Part shown: positions 12,101 to 23,514 of the stretch, one piece after another
Position numbering within the stretch: the first letter of the stretch is position 1
Layout: each line of letters starts with the position of its first letter
Assembly: GCF_022605725.1 (NCBI RefSeq)
Contig: NC_065552.1
Coordinates: 35,723,879-35,787,878, forward strand
DNA length: 64,000 nucleotides
Direction: 5' to 3'
From: Anthonomus grandis grandis
Lineage: Eukaryota; Arthropoda; Insecta; Coleoptera; Curculionidae
Notes under the pieces: model-generated
The model's database searches: none
What the model was told of the DNA's origin: nothing
What the model saw: only the letters and a program-made list of their open reading frames with translations
Position numbers and translations under genes: made by a program

Positions 12101-15100
12101 ATTTTATTGAATATTTTAAGCAGGATTTTTTTACCAGCATCGCTAAGATTATTATACATAAACATTTCCAATATTCTAGCTGTTCCTTCGACGACGAAAG
12201 CATTTTTTAAATATTTGGTCTTAAATGACCCCTAAAATATGCAAAGTACATATATTTAATCTGATATTAGAAAACAATCCTGGAAATATAAAAAGACAAA
12301 TAATAAAAAATATCTAAAAGGTAAATCAATAAAAATGTATGAACAGAACACATGTACAGGGCTGTTCCTTATATTTAGACAACAAAGTTAAAACTTTAGA
12401 CTTTAAATATAAAAATTGTTGAGTTTACCTTAAATCGCCACGAAATGTTTTAAAATATAATTCAGGGATATCGCCAACTTAATAAAAACCCCTTGTATAT
12501 TTGTATATTAAATGAACAAACTTCAAACTTCTGATTTCAAAAATATATAATATGGTAATATTTGGTTTTCTTTGAAATATTTACATTTTTTAGAAAAAAA
12601 GATCTTATATGTTTTAAAACGTTTTTTTTTTTCTTTAAAAATTCACAAATGTTATATGAGTTATATGTTATTTTCAATAGATACAATCCATAAGCTTTGT
12701 ATATAATTTCAACAGATCATTGAAAATAATCTCATTTAAGTAGTGTAGACCTTTAAATTTTCATGCCTTTATAGACTACATTTTTTAGATATCCCCATCT
12801 AATGGAGTCAGATCAAGGCTATTTGGTGGCCAGTTAATGGAACCACGAGTTCCAATCCATTCATTAAAAGGGGAATATTCAAAAAATTACCGACATAAAG
12901 TTATGAAGTGGTGCGCCATAAGTTTATTACGCGCCATTAACTTTTGATCCCATAAAAGTTCTCCATATAAATCCATATAATAATGATATCATTTTCTAAA
13001 AACTGGAGATGTCTATCTCTAGTCAAGGATTCTTGATTTCAGTTTTTCATATCCATCAAATCACGGTAATAAGCTAGTCTTCTTATTTCTGTGGTTATCT
13101 ATTATTTTTATACTGACATTTTGTAAAAATGATATCCAAATTTATGTAGCACTTTTTTAAACTTTTTTTAATATGCTATTTACTAGCACCTACGGTTGAT
13201 AAATTAGGTTTTTCTTTAACAATCAAAGCATAAATTAAAAACGTGATAAGATTCTTAAATATAAATTTACTTTTTCTCTTGAAAATGTAATAAAAATTGT
13301 ACTATTTCTTACCCTCTTTTTATTATACACACATCAAAATGGTCTAGGGAACACATACAAATATGTTAATATTTTTGAGAAGATTGGAAAAGAGTTAATT
13401 ATTGCAATTTTTTTACATTATTCGAATAAAATAACAATATAATTATTAACTTTTTTTTGTAATTATAATTTACTCATAATTTAGGGCCCAATTAAAAATA
13501 AAGAACAAAATCCCATTTATTACCGTTTATTAAAAAAAATTATAAAAATAAAAATTTACCAAATACAAATTAAACTAGTAGCCAGATGGTCCACCTCTAT
13601 TATTAATGGTAACACTTTGGCATCGCCTAGGCATACTTAAAATTAAATTATTAATTAATTCTTGGGGCAACTCCTCCCAAACATGTGTCACAGCAAGACG
13701 AAGCTCCAGAGCGCTTTGAAAAAAGTCAAATCGTTACCTTAAGAAGTTGCCTTTTTAACTAATCCCAAACATGCTTAATTGGATTAAGGTCCGGTGAGGT
13801 AGAGGGCCAGGGTAGAAGATTGATTTGATTTTCCTCAATAGCGATTCGTACAAGCCGTGCTCGATGTGGTGGGGCATTATCTTGTTGCAACAACGAATTT
13901 CGGCCCATTTCGCGTAAATATGGAACAATTACAGGCAGTAGTATATTAATCCGTATAACTTATTCCTGTCATTGTATTTTCCACAAAAATGAGGTTCGTT
14001 TTTCCGTCAAGTCTAATGCCACCCAAAAACATTAGTGATCCACCACGTTGCCTTACTACTTCCCGGGCATGATGCAAACGACTTTCATTTCCTTCCTCTC
14101 TCCAGACACGAATTCTACCAGAATCAGGATAAAATGAAAATCGAGAATCATCCGTAAAAAGAACCGTGGCCCATCTTTCTTGATTCCAATTAACATGTTC
14201 TTGGCACCACGTTAATCTTGCACCTCGATTTCCAAGTTAACCGAGGAACCCTTAGGGGTCTTCTGGCATGAAGTCCTCTCTCATGCAAACGGTTTCTAAT
14301 AGTTTGACCTGAAACCTCGACGTTATGCACTCGTGAGAGCTGCTGAACCAAAACAGAGGCTGTTACCGTGGGATTTCTTCGAGCTTGCAAAGTTATAAAA
14401 CGGTCTTGGGCAGGTGTGGTAACTGGCGACGGGCCTTGATGCCGTTCTCTAACATCATTTGTCTCTCTATATCTTGTCCACAAACGGTTAATTACACTGG
14501 GAGATGTATCCAAAGCTCTTGCAACGTCTCTTTGACTTGTTCCTGCCTCAAGCATTCCGACTGCTCTTAGCATTTACTCTCGAGTTAAATGTCGTCTGAA
14601 TAAAAACTAAATCACAATTGTTCGGTTGGAACCACAGAAAATGCGATATTGCGTTAGAATTTAAAAATTATAATCTGTTATTTCGACAAAATGTGCAAGT
14701 AGCAAAAAACGCTGTTCTGTCTGGCATGATTTTTTGTACCCAAATATTTATTTTACTTCGTTGGTATCTTAATATTAAAGGTAGTATATATTCCGGATGA
14801 AAATATAAATATATAAAAATTTATAAGGCGAAAAAAACTATTTTTCTAAGTGTTCCTTAGACCATTTTGATGTGTATATGTATTTAAAAGATCTTTGGAT
14901 ACAGCCGATTTTCCAACTCTATGGAAACACAGCTTTGTGGTCTCAATATTTGAAGCTGGTGATATCAGTGAATTAACGGATTATAGAAGTGTAAGTATAC
15001 AGTCTGCAATCCCAAAGCTTTTGGATGGGCTTATTTTTGATCAGTTGCATTTTCATTGCAAGGAGTTATTGGTGAATGAGCACATCTGGAAAATTAACAT

Positions 15101-17674
15101 TGACAAATTTGCTCATATTTCATCAGGATTTACTAACTGCCTTGGGAAAGGGGTGTCAGGTGGATGTCATCTACACTGACTTACTGACTACAATGACTCC
15201 AAGGCTTTTGATAGAGTTAATCATGGCATATTACTAAGGAAGTTGGAACTGTTTGGCTTTCCTGGGAGATTAGTGACTTGGTTTTCTGATTTCTTGTCGG
15301 TTCAGATCTCATTTTGATATTCAAGTTGTTAAATGGTCATATAAATTGCCCTGAACTTCTGAAGATGATTTTCTTTAATGTGCCAACTAGAAACCTAAGA
15401 CATAATCGTTTGTTTTCCCTGCCTTTTCGTGGCACCAATTATGCACTTCACTCTCCAATTGAGAGGACTTTAAAATTGTTAAACTCAGGTGAAGTGGATA
15501 TTTTGGACATTACATTGTCTCAGTTTAGGCATCAAATTAGAGAAATTATTTGAATCTTTTTGTTAATTTTTTTATTTTTGATTATGGATATATTTTAATT
15601 TTTAATATTTGTGATATTAGCTTTTAGTCATTGTTCTTTTTTATATTTATTTATAGTTCTTTTTTATATTTTAGGTTGTAGTTAACTTATCAGAGACAAA
15701 TCAGTGTTAATGACAATTAAATGGTTAATATGGTTGTTAATTCTGTTAGAATTTAATAGTTGTGGTTAGGTTAAATGAATTATATTGTATTATTCTTTTT
15801 TGTAATGGGGTTGATCCCGTATAATAATAAATAAATTAAACATTGTGTTTTTCTAATGTGGTTCTAGGTGGATAATTCTTCGCTTATTTTTAAACTGCGT
15901 CCAGGATATAGGGACCTGCATTCAAATTTTAGTTTTCAGGTCATTGTTTGAACCAAAACTATTGCATTGGGTCTCCTTATAGTACAAATGATTAGAAAAA
16001 TAGGTTACACCATTAAAATCGTTAAATAACAGAAAGAAAATCTAGTTTAAAGAATAGATTTGCTACTTATTGATTATTTTACTTCAATAAAAATAACTGT
16101 TTATTTGCTAAAGATAAATTTCTACCATAAAACACATGGGATCGAAGTCCTTCCTAATATATCGGCAAACTTGAGAGAGAAACTTGAGCAAAACACCGAG
16201 AATTGACCGGCATTCTGCTGCAATTCGTCTTTTAGGATCAGCAATATCAGCAGGTTGTGTTTTATAAACAACAGATTTAAAATGTCCCCAAAGAAGGCAG
16301 TCTAAGAGTGCTAGATCCGGTGATCTTGAAGGCCATTCAAATGGTGCCAAAGAATTTATCCAGGATTCTCTTGTACAATCAACTGTCGGACCGGAAGAAA
16401 ATGATAAGGCGGAGCACCCTTCACAGATATTCCTGTAAAACTTAATTACCCTCTGGATCAATTTGAGTTTCTGGGTGATAAGAGGATCAGTCAATAGTCT
16501 CTTCAAGCATAATTAAGGTACAGATCACCTGTCAAGTTTCTTTCAATAAATAAAAGGTCAGTAACGGCTATACCAGCCCAAACATTGTGTATGTTCTTCT
16601 CTACAATATCGACAATTTTGTGTATTAACATTTTCATTTAGAAAAACTGAACATTTAACGCTGAAACAGGTATTCGATAGAATATTAGGGGTGGCGTTAA
16701 CTTCGCGACTCATGAATTCACAAAACTCTATTCTTTTAACAAAATAATCGTCATAAAGTTATTGAAGCATCGGCATTTTGTATTGATAGAGTTTGACAAT
16801 TCCAGTGCCTTTGTTACTGTGTCTGTGATTTTCCTATCTATTTTACTAGTTAACCACAATTTAAGTTCCTTCAATCATCGTTTTTTAGAGAAACAAAATA
16901 TTACATTAGTAATGCCTCTTCAATTGAGTTATGTAATATTTACAAGATGGAGTTACTTGACAGATATAGATTCAACTTAACTGTAGTGTATCTTTTTTAA
17001 TTGCTAAATGGCCTTATTGATGATCCTTTACTCTCATCCTCTTTCTCTTAATGTGCCATAAGCATACCATACCATAAATGTTCTTAGTTTTTACTTCCCA
17101 TATGTAGCCAATAATAAAAGTCATCTAAATTCTCCTCTTTTTAGTATATGTAACCTCTATAATAAAATAAACAATAAAATAGGCGTATTTAACGTTACTT
17201 TACCCCAACTAATAATTATTTTAACAGGAATGTAATTAGTTTATAGTTCGGTGTAATAATTTAGATGTAGGATCGTACTTTGTAATAGGATTAATTACCC
17301 AGTGTAATATAATTTGTAAAGTGCTATTAAAATAGAATATAAAAAAGTTTTTTTTAGTGAATACATAATAGAAGAAAAAGACTGTTTATTAAAACATTAA
17401 TAGGAGTACAAATGTAATGAATTAATATAGAAATTTAACGCATTTACTTAATCAGACTTACCAAAATTAAGTTAATGTATTTAGTTTCCTGGACGTAGTC
17501 TATTTTCTTTTGGTTCGACAAAAACACAACCATCATATCAATAAAATCAAGTACGCCTTCGGTGAATTGTTTAGCTGAAGTTCGTTTTATCTCTATATTA
17601 TGCAGACGTTTTAATAGCTTGCATAATAGAGCTATTGCTTCCTCAGATACCGGCACGGGAGTCTGCGATCTGTT
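9200..17674 (-). CDS. SYCP2-like synaptonemal complex protein, core exons
   Basis: Six minus-strand exons join with matching phases: 17674-17462, 12231-12041, 11979-11810, 10679-10546, 9646-9513 and 9398-9200. Every junction is GT-AG and the split codons close correctly. The joined sequence of about 345 residues follows the SYCP2/SYCP2L N-terminal half in order: helical armadillo-like segments (ALLCKLLKRL; ILEMFMYNNLSDAGKKILL), the landmark NYGDYTLQTDIMEAIYRIFG, then NSNFENRIRIWLN, and the Spt16M-like beta domain starting SIWVDFNIKDGNLGFFVSDE. SYCP2 is an axial/lateral element protein of meiotic chromosomes. The last exon ends in phase 0, so coding continues to the left. Introns hold Tc1, mariner-like and LINE debris on both strands. 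The identification is by motif order, not a search; another ARLD-containing protein is the alternative. Confidence 0.72.
9671..10032 (-). pseudogene. Tc1-like transposon remnant
   Basis: The left end TACAGTATCGGACAAAAATG (9671) resembles a Tc1 terminus, and the minus strand from about 10030 reads IKNIWKNIDQDIIDNFFHA then SKVPPGNRK, a decayed version of the C-terminal helix of Tc1 transposases. The right end is not visible; a LINE fragment follows at 10063. Confidence 0.5.
10063..10257 (-). pseudogene. LINE endonuclease (APE-type) N-terminal fragment
   Basis: The frame contains VKFGHLNVRSLFTSYNEF and then FDNLFLSEIWL, the opening HLNvRSL and LSEtWL motifs of the AP-like endonuclease of jockey/R1-type LINEs. 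It stops after about 64 residues. It is a lone piece in an intron of the SYCP2-like gene. Confidence 0.7.
10680..11570. other. AT-rich intronic sequence
   Basis: Intron between SYCP2-like exons; (TA)n runs near 11205. No element ends recognised. Confidence 0.35.
11582..11625 (+). ncRNA. Hammerhead-like motif of Penelope type
   Basis: The sequence CTGAAGAAGGTCT, a short loop, then AGACTGAAACGTTGG has the order of a hammerhead core (CUGANGA, a short stem II, GAAAC). The stem pairs GGTCT with AGACT. It resembles motifs at 30687 and, on the minus strand, 63550. Penelope-like elements carry such ribozymes at their ends. It may be only a decayed relic. Confidence 0.3.
12355..13060 (-). pseudogene. 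mariner-like element remnant
   Basis: The stretch begins tgtacagggctgttcc, an end-like sequence, and the minus strand near 12870-12790 reads NEWIGTRGSINWPPNSLDLT then PLD, the family's third-catalytic-residue block. The rest is too decayed to read and no matching right end is visible. Confidence 0.5.
13575..14610 (-). pseudogene. Tc1-like transposase with frameshifts
   Basis: The N-terminal part (14609-14190) reads RRHLTRE, an in-frame stop, then MLRAVGMLEAGTSQRDVARA and the rest of two helix-turn-helix units, ending RPLRVPRLTWKSR. A shift near 14225 leads into WCQEHVNWNQERWATVLFTD (first Asp), a GGSLMFLGGIRLDG segment, a second region with QQDNAPPH at about 13880 (second Asp) and WPSTSPDLNPIKHVWDQLKR at about 13800-13740, where Glu of the triad is Lys. 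All domains are present in order but spread over several frames. Orientation is the same as the host gene. Confidence 0.82.
14890..15838 (+). mobile_element. Internally deleted LINE (jockey-like), + strand
   Basis: The first part reads WKHSFVVSIFEAGDISELTD then YRSVSIQSAIPKLLDGLI, the first RT motifs; then a shifted frame gives YNDSKAFDRVNHGILLRKLE with the F/YxD..KAFD motif. The text then jumps to the protein's C-terminus (LLNGHINCPELLKMIFFNVP ... 15553), so the RT core with the catalytic Asp pair is deleted. The 3' end is an AATAATAAATAAAT tail at 15822-15838. The C-terminal domain matches that of the minus-strand LINE at 25645-25893, so both belong to one family. Confidence 0.75.
16108..16700 (-). 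pseudogene. mariner-like transposase remnant
   Basis: The minus strand contains NSLAPFEWPSRSPDLALLDC followed by LLWGHFKSVVY and a C-terminal helix RRIAAECRSI. Upstream, NVWAGI and ERNLTGDLYL mark the segment between the first and second catalytic residues, in other frames. The gene is decayed with stops and shifts. Confidence 0.65.
16720..17460. other. Unassigned intronic sequence
   Basis: No supported exon or element. It directly precedes, on the minus strand, the donor side of the exon ending at 17462. Confidence 0.3.
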
Positions 17675-17949
17675 CTATAACATAAAAAAATTATCATAAG
17701 CTCATATGTCTATGACCTGTGGTTTCTACAATTAACTTACACATACACATATGTAAAAGTTAGCAGCATATCTTTCTAAGTTACTTAAAACCCTTACTCT
17801 TAACTCACCATATAGAATAAAAAATTCCCTTGAACTTGTAACTAAACCTAAAGAAAGAACTTTTAAATCTATTCAGTCAATTTCTCTAAATGTGGTTTCT
17901 CTTACTTCTCGTTACTTCTCTCTCTTACTTCTGTTTCTCTAACTTCAAA

Positions 17950-18270
17950 AACATTACCAGAATAATGAACTCTAAGATGCATATTTTGTATGATTGGTTA
18001 TGCAAAAACAAATTAAAATTAAATATAAAGAAAACAAAATGTACTGTGTTGGGGTTAAAGACAAATATGTAAATGGAGATCACGTAGATCTTGTTTCTGA
18101 AATTAAATATTTGGAAATAGTTATTGATCCACAGTTGAACTTTTTATTGCACATAGATCATAAAAAATTAGGTAAAAAAATTATTGTCTCGTATTTTAAC
18201 TTGTTTGTCACTAAGGTCTAAAAAGTTATTATAATGCCTCATTTTAACTATTGTTCAGCTTTACTCATAT
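17950..18270 (+). pseudogene. LINE reverse-transcriptase fragment
   Basis: The plus strand reads YDWLCKNKLKLNIKKTKC, a shift, then DLVSEIKYLEIVIDPQLNFL and HID, the thumb-proximal W..NKL.lN..KTK and YLG..ID motifs of jockey-like LINEs. It is truncated on both sides. Confidence 0.65.
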
Positions 18271-18283
18271 CTTGTACACAAGT

Positions 18284-18760
18284 CAAAGTCAAAGTCAAGT
18301 CAAAATATACTTTATTTGCTAAGTTTACAAACTTGTGCTAAAAGCTTCCTAATCCCAGAATTTATAATACAAGTATTTATTTGGTTATACAGGATACAGG
18401 ACAAAAACAGAATACAGAATCAATTTTGATTGTACATAGAAGCATATTTTATATAATCAAAGAAAAAACCAAAAAAGAAGAAAAGAAAAGGCGAGAACCA
18501 ACATAAAACAAGAATAATAAAAAAAAATAAAATAAATCTGATCAACAGATATATAATTAATTTTAAATATTAAAATAAGTCGTTAAATTACTCTTAAATG
18601 CTGTAGTAAGCTTTTGGTAAGATTAAATTCTTTAGTTCTCTCCTAAACTTTTTAAGTTCTGTAACAGTCCTAATCGAAAAAGGAACATGATTAAATATTT
18701 TACGACTAATAAATATAGGAGAGTTCCCGATAAGGGATAAGGGATAAAAGTGAGAATTAT
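18284..18760 (-). mobile_element. 5'-truncated LINE 3' end
   Basis: The minus strand ends in a run of GACTTT-like repeats at 18284-18303 preceded by CAAATAAAGTATATTTTGAC. Upstream it encodes FNHVPFSIRTVTELKKFRRE followed by LKNLI and AYYS, the same C-terminus as the LINE at 20930-22683. It is a short 3'-end insertion, typical of target-primed integration. Confidence 0.65.
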
Positions 18761-18764
18761 TACG

Positions 18765-20890
18765 AAAAATTAGACGACTCTAAATTTATAGACTTGTTTA
18801 GCAAACTAAACTGGGATTCCTTTCATAAAAAGCATGACACCAATGAACTTCTAAATCACTTACTTGACAATATAAAACATTGTCAAAATTTAGCCACACA
18901 AAATAAATTAAAATTAATAATAAACACAAAAAGCGAACTCCGTGGATAACAAGCGGTTTAATAGTTTGTAAATACAAAGCAAAAATTATACCAGGAAACT
19001 AAAAAATTCCCCAACGACATCGAAAAAATCAATACATATAAAGAATACAAGAAATATTTGGAAAAACTTATTTATAAAACGAAAATAGAGTACTATAAAT
19101 CTCAAATTACAGATTCAAATAATGTCCCTAAGAAGTTATGGAAAGTAGTTAATTCATATGTAGGTAAGGTAAACCCGATATGAAACAAGAAATTACTCAG
19201 ATTTGTACCGAAGGAAAAATAATTTCAAATAAACTCGAAATTGCTAATGGATTTAACACCTACTTTTCAAAATTAGGCCAGGATCTGGCATCTAAGATAC
19301 AAAAACCTTTAAATTCTCCCAGAAAGTGTAAAATTAATAATAACAACATATTTCTAAAATCCCCGAAAGATGCGGATGTAGTAAATGTAATAAAGCAGCT
19401 TAAGCCTAATAAAGCTCCTGGGAAAGAAGGTATACACCACATAAAACTTGTTAGCTCTTATATTAATAAGCCGCTGATTCACCTTTTTAACCAAATTATT
19501 TTAACAGGAAATTATCCACAGGATCTTAAATTGGGTATAATTAAGCCACTGCACAAAAAAGGAGACAAAACAATTGTATCTAACTATAGGCCAATTACGC
19601 TAATTTCAACTATTTCAAAGATTAAAGAAAAATTATTGAAAGAACAAATATCCTCCTTCTTGGAAAAATTTAATGTTTTATCTCCTAAACAATATGGAAT
19701 TAGATCAAAAATATCAACAGAAGACGCGATTGTATATCTTACTATAATAAAATTCATTCAGGTTTAGATAAAAACAAAAAAATAATATGCATATTTTTAG
19801 ACCTAGCGCGTGCCTTTGACACTGTAGACCACAAAATAATGCTGCAGGTATTAGAAGCAAACGGATTTAGAGGTAAAGTTCTGGATATTTTTAAGTCATA
19901 CCTTTCCAATAGAAGGCAACAAGTGCAAATAGATGATTTCTTAAGTAGAGAAAGCAATCTTGAATTTGGTCTACCCCAGGGCACAGTTCTTGGACCAATA
20001 TTATTTTCTATCTATATTAACGGACTATTGCAGGGTAATTATGTACGAAGGTCAAATCTCTTCCTTTGCGGATGATACAGTCGTGTTTTATGAAGGGAAT
20101 TCCTGCGGTGATGTGAAGGCAAAAACCGAGCGTGATATGTTCTACTTTAAGGATTGGTTTGATGAAATGTATATAACTATAAATTTTGAAAAAACGAAAC
20201 ATCTGGCATTTAATTGTTCTAAGAAAAATGGACCCGGATTTTCAAGCTTACATATAAATCAACATCAACTGAATATTGAGGAAGCTCAATCCATTAAATA
20301 TCTGGGTGTGTATATTGATAATTTATTAAAATGGAATATACATATCAAGAATGTCATAAAAAAACTTAGAGTAATTATATTTAAATTTAAACAAATTAAG
20401 CAAATACTAGATACGTTTCAAATAAAGGTAATATATTACTCATTAGTATATTCTCATATTCAGTATGGAATTTTGGGTTGGGGTGGGGCCTATGATGTAC
20501 ATCTAAAGAAGTTGGAGATAATGCAGAAACTTTTTCTAAAAATAATGTTTGTCAAGGAAAGGCGATATCCAAGCGATTTACTGTACAAAGAAAACCCCTT
20601 ATTAGATATTCACCAAATCTTTTGTTTTAAGATGCTAACAAGGCAATACAAAAAGAGGACCGAACTACAAAACATTACACACGACACGATCACAATACTA
20701 GACATAAAAATAATAAGATAAATAAAACTGACAGGACATATAAAAGAATTGGGCAAAGATCTCTACAATTCTTGGGACCACATGTATACCGCTTCATTCC
20801 ACAGAACTTACAAAATATTTTATATATTCCATCTTTTAAAACAGGCCTAAGAAAATGGTTACTGGAGCAAGGTAGAACAGCTTGCATAAG
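18765..20890 (+). mobile_element. 5'-truncated LINE (jockey-like) with frameshifted reverse transcriptase
   Basis: The post-endonuclease linker is readable from 18770 (KFIDLFSKLNWDSF). The RT runs 19180-19767 (LKPNKAPGKEGIHHIKL, YPQDLKLGIIKPLHKKGDKT, NYRPITLISTISKI), shifts near 19767 to FLDLARAFDTVDHK and LPQGTVLGPILFSIYI, and shifts again near 20040 to SSFADDTVVFYEG with the catalytic Asp pair, KYLGVYIDNLLKWNIHI and IQYGILGWGG. It ends about 20721. There are two frameshifts and the endonuclease is missing. The motifs are otherwise well kept, so the copy is not old. Confidence 0.8.
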
Positions 20891-22690
20891 AAAAGAAAGA
20901 AAGAAAGAAAGAAAGAAAATGTGCTATATTATGTAAGAATAATCTTGTGTACAAGCATCCTACAAGCTAAAAAAACAAAACACAAATACAATTTCAAAAA
21001 TTGACAAAACAATGAACAAAATTAAACACAAGAAGACAAAACTTTTTGAACATACTTAAATTAAAGATAACTAAATAAAACAATCAATTACTAAATAAAG
21101 GTAAACTTGTTGACAAAACTAGAGTAGAAAAAAGGAAAAAAAGAAAACTTTCCAACATGTCCAAGGTTAAAACCTATCATTAAAAAAGTCATCCAGGTTA
21201 TAATATGCCTTAGCCAATAAAAGCGACTTTAATTCTCTTTTAAATTTCTTAACATCCGATATATGCCTAACACACAGAGGAACATGATTGTAAATTTTTT
21301 TACTTATGTAAATTAATGAGTTTTTGGTAAGGGAAGACGTAGGAATAGGTAGGGGAACATCATTTACACGACGAGTCAAATGGCCAGTGTCAGAGGGTAG
21401 TTTGGGAATTTTGTGAATAAGAGCAGCTGTTTCTAAGATAAAGAGTGAAAAAAGAGTTAGGATTTTTTCAGAAATGAAGAGGGGTTTGCAAGAATCTCTT
21501 AACTTAGCAGAACACAGGTATCTAACTGCTTTTTTTTGAATAACAAAGATAATGTTAAGTAGCCCCTTATTGGTTAAACCCCAAAAAGGCAAGCCATACC
21601 GAATATGAGATTCAATAAGTGAAAAGTACACTGAACGTGCAACCACCCCTCCCAGCTCTTGTTTTGCCATTCTTACTGCGAAACATCCAGAAGATAATTT
21701 CCCAGCTAAATGTAAAATATGATCTTCAAACGGAAGGCGACCATCAATAGTAATTCCTAGGAACTTGCAGCACTCTTTATTCTGCAAGAGGGAATTTTCG
21801 TCAAACAGACCCTGAACATCGCACTTAAACCCCATAATAGACGTCTTTCTTACATTAAACACGAGCCTGTTGGAAGCACACCACCCTGATAAAATCTGAA
21901 GGTCTTCAAGGATACAAGTCTTAATATAGTCAGAATTTTTATGGCTCCATAGTATAGTGGTATCATCAGCAAACTGAACCACCTTGCCCTGCAGTTTCAA
22001 TGAACTCAAGTCATCCACATACAGCAAAAATAACAGTGGTCCAAACACTGAACCCTGGGGAACGCCGCATTTTAGGGATCTAGAAGCAGACAAACGCCCA
22101 GACACTGTAACCTTCTGAGTACGATTTGATAGATAGGACTCAAGCCATCGCAATGCTACGCCTCTAAAACCATATTTATCGAGCTTAGATAACAGTATTC
22201 CATGATCCACACAGTCAAATGCTTTGGATAGATCACAAAACACTGCCGCCGATGACTCTCCAGAATTCAAGGACACATAGACGCTCTCCAAAAAGCTAAA
22301 AACAGCATCATGAGTCCGTTTACCGGCTTGAAATCCAAACTGATTTGCAGACAAAATGCCATTATGATGTAAAAAGGACAAAATTCTGCTTTTTGCAAGT
22401 TTTTCAACTATCTTAGAGAGGGTAGACAAAATAGAAATGGGACGGAAATTACAAGGCTGATCCAAATCTCCACCCTTATGAAGAGGGATAACCACTGCCT
22501 CTTTTAAACATGAAGGAAAAATGCCATTATGTAAAGAATTGTTTATGGCAGAAACTAAAGCATTTAAGGCTGAATCAGGCAAAAAGAGTAACAACCTGGA
22601 AGATATCCCATCAGCTCCAGATGATTTATGGTTTTTTAGGCGTTTGATTTCATTTTTTACTTCGGTAAGTTCGACGGGATGAAAGAAAAG
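20888..22690 (-). mobile_element. 5'-truncated LINE with nearly intact reverse transcriptase
   Basis: A LINE copy on the minus strand, truncated within the RT domain at about 22690. Its 3' untranslated part (21166 down to about 20920) ends in a TTTC repeat run at 20888-20918. It abuts the plus-strand LINE ending at about 20890, tail to tail, so the (AAAG/CTTT) run lies exactly between them and could belong to either. Confidence 0.75.
21167..22683 (-). CDS. LINE reverse transcriptase (jockey clade), N-terminally truncated
   Basis: The open frame continues upstream of its first methionine (22594) to about 22683 without a stop, beginning FFHPVELTEVKNEIKRLKNH and SSGADGIS. RT motifs follow in order: PLHKGGDLDQPCNFRPISIL, ANQFGF, AVFCDLSKAFDCVDH, GVPQGSVFGPLLFLLYVDDL, FADDTTILW (catalytic Asp pair), and CKFLGITIDGRLPFEDHI. 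The C-terminal domain (IESHIRYGLPFWG ... KFKRELKSLLLAKAYYNL) is complete. Nothing in the roughly 505 codons is broken. The endonuclease and ORF1 are lost, so it is a dead-on-arrival 5' truncation. Confidence 0.85.
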
Positions 22691-23514
22691 ATATAAACTT
22701 ATATAGATTCTAAACCTAATTATTAAAAATAATCAAGACAATTTTGAAGTTAGATAATAGTGAATATTGGGATCAATGCGTGGGAATTCGTTCATTGTAT
22801 TACTGGGGTAAGGATAGCAAAGAGAAAAAGGAGAGAGAGAGAGAGAGAGAGAGAAGGGAAAGAGAAAAAAACTACAATAAAATTTTGATATATAGACTTA
22901 ACGCTAACATGAACATTCATTAAATGGGATAGATTAAAACAGGAAAAATAATCCCTAATATAATGGGGCACTCATTTATTATTAATATAAAGTTGGCTTA
23001 TTGTTGTATATATTAATGCTATTATTAGGTATTGGGTAAATCTAACTTATAACGGTTTACTTATTATTTATTTCTTTACACACTTTAGAGTTAAGGAAAG
23101 TAATATAGGTTAAATTGTAATTTGGAAATAAATAAATAAAAATAATATAAACGCTATAAATTATAAAGAGTACATCAACCAACAAAAAAAAAAAGAAAAG
23201 AAAATCTGACAGCATATACTCCTACATAAGGAAAAATAAACAAATTCAACCCGACAAAAAAACACATAACAAAGCAAAAGATACAAATAATTTGTATACA
23301 TATAACAGAATATTATATGTATGTATATCATAATATAGTCTATTGCATTAATTGTTTTTGTTATCATCATCGCAATAGAAAAAAGAATCTATATAAAAAC
23401 ACCCACTAAATTACACTTTATTGTTCCTGCAGTAATTTCTTAAAAATGTATTTTTTGAAAGGATATAAGCACACATTTTTAAATGTTTTTTTGGTATTTG
23501 GCAGCTATTTATAA
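22691..23514. other. AT-rich sequence with a GA microsatellite
   Basis: A (GA)n run occupies 22831-22854. The remainder is AT-rich intron of the SYCP2-like gene; no further exon could be recognised, although one helical segment of the protein family seems to be missing from the model and might lie here or in 17675-18284. Confidence 0.4.

Noticed and set aside
22831..22854. GA repeat considered as a regulatory GAGA-factor site
   Set aside because: It is an isolated intronic microsatellite far from either gene start.
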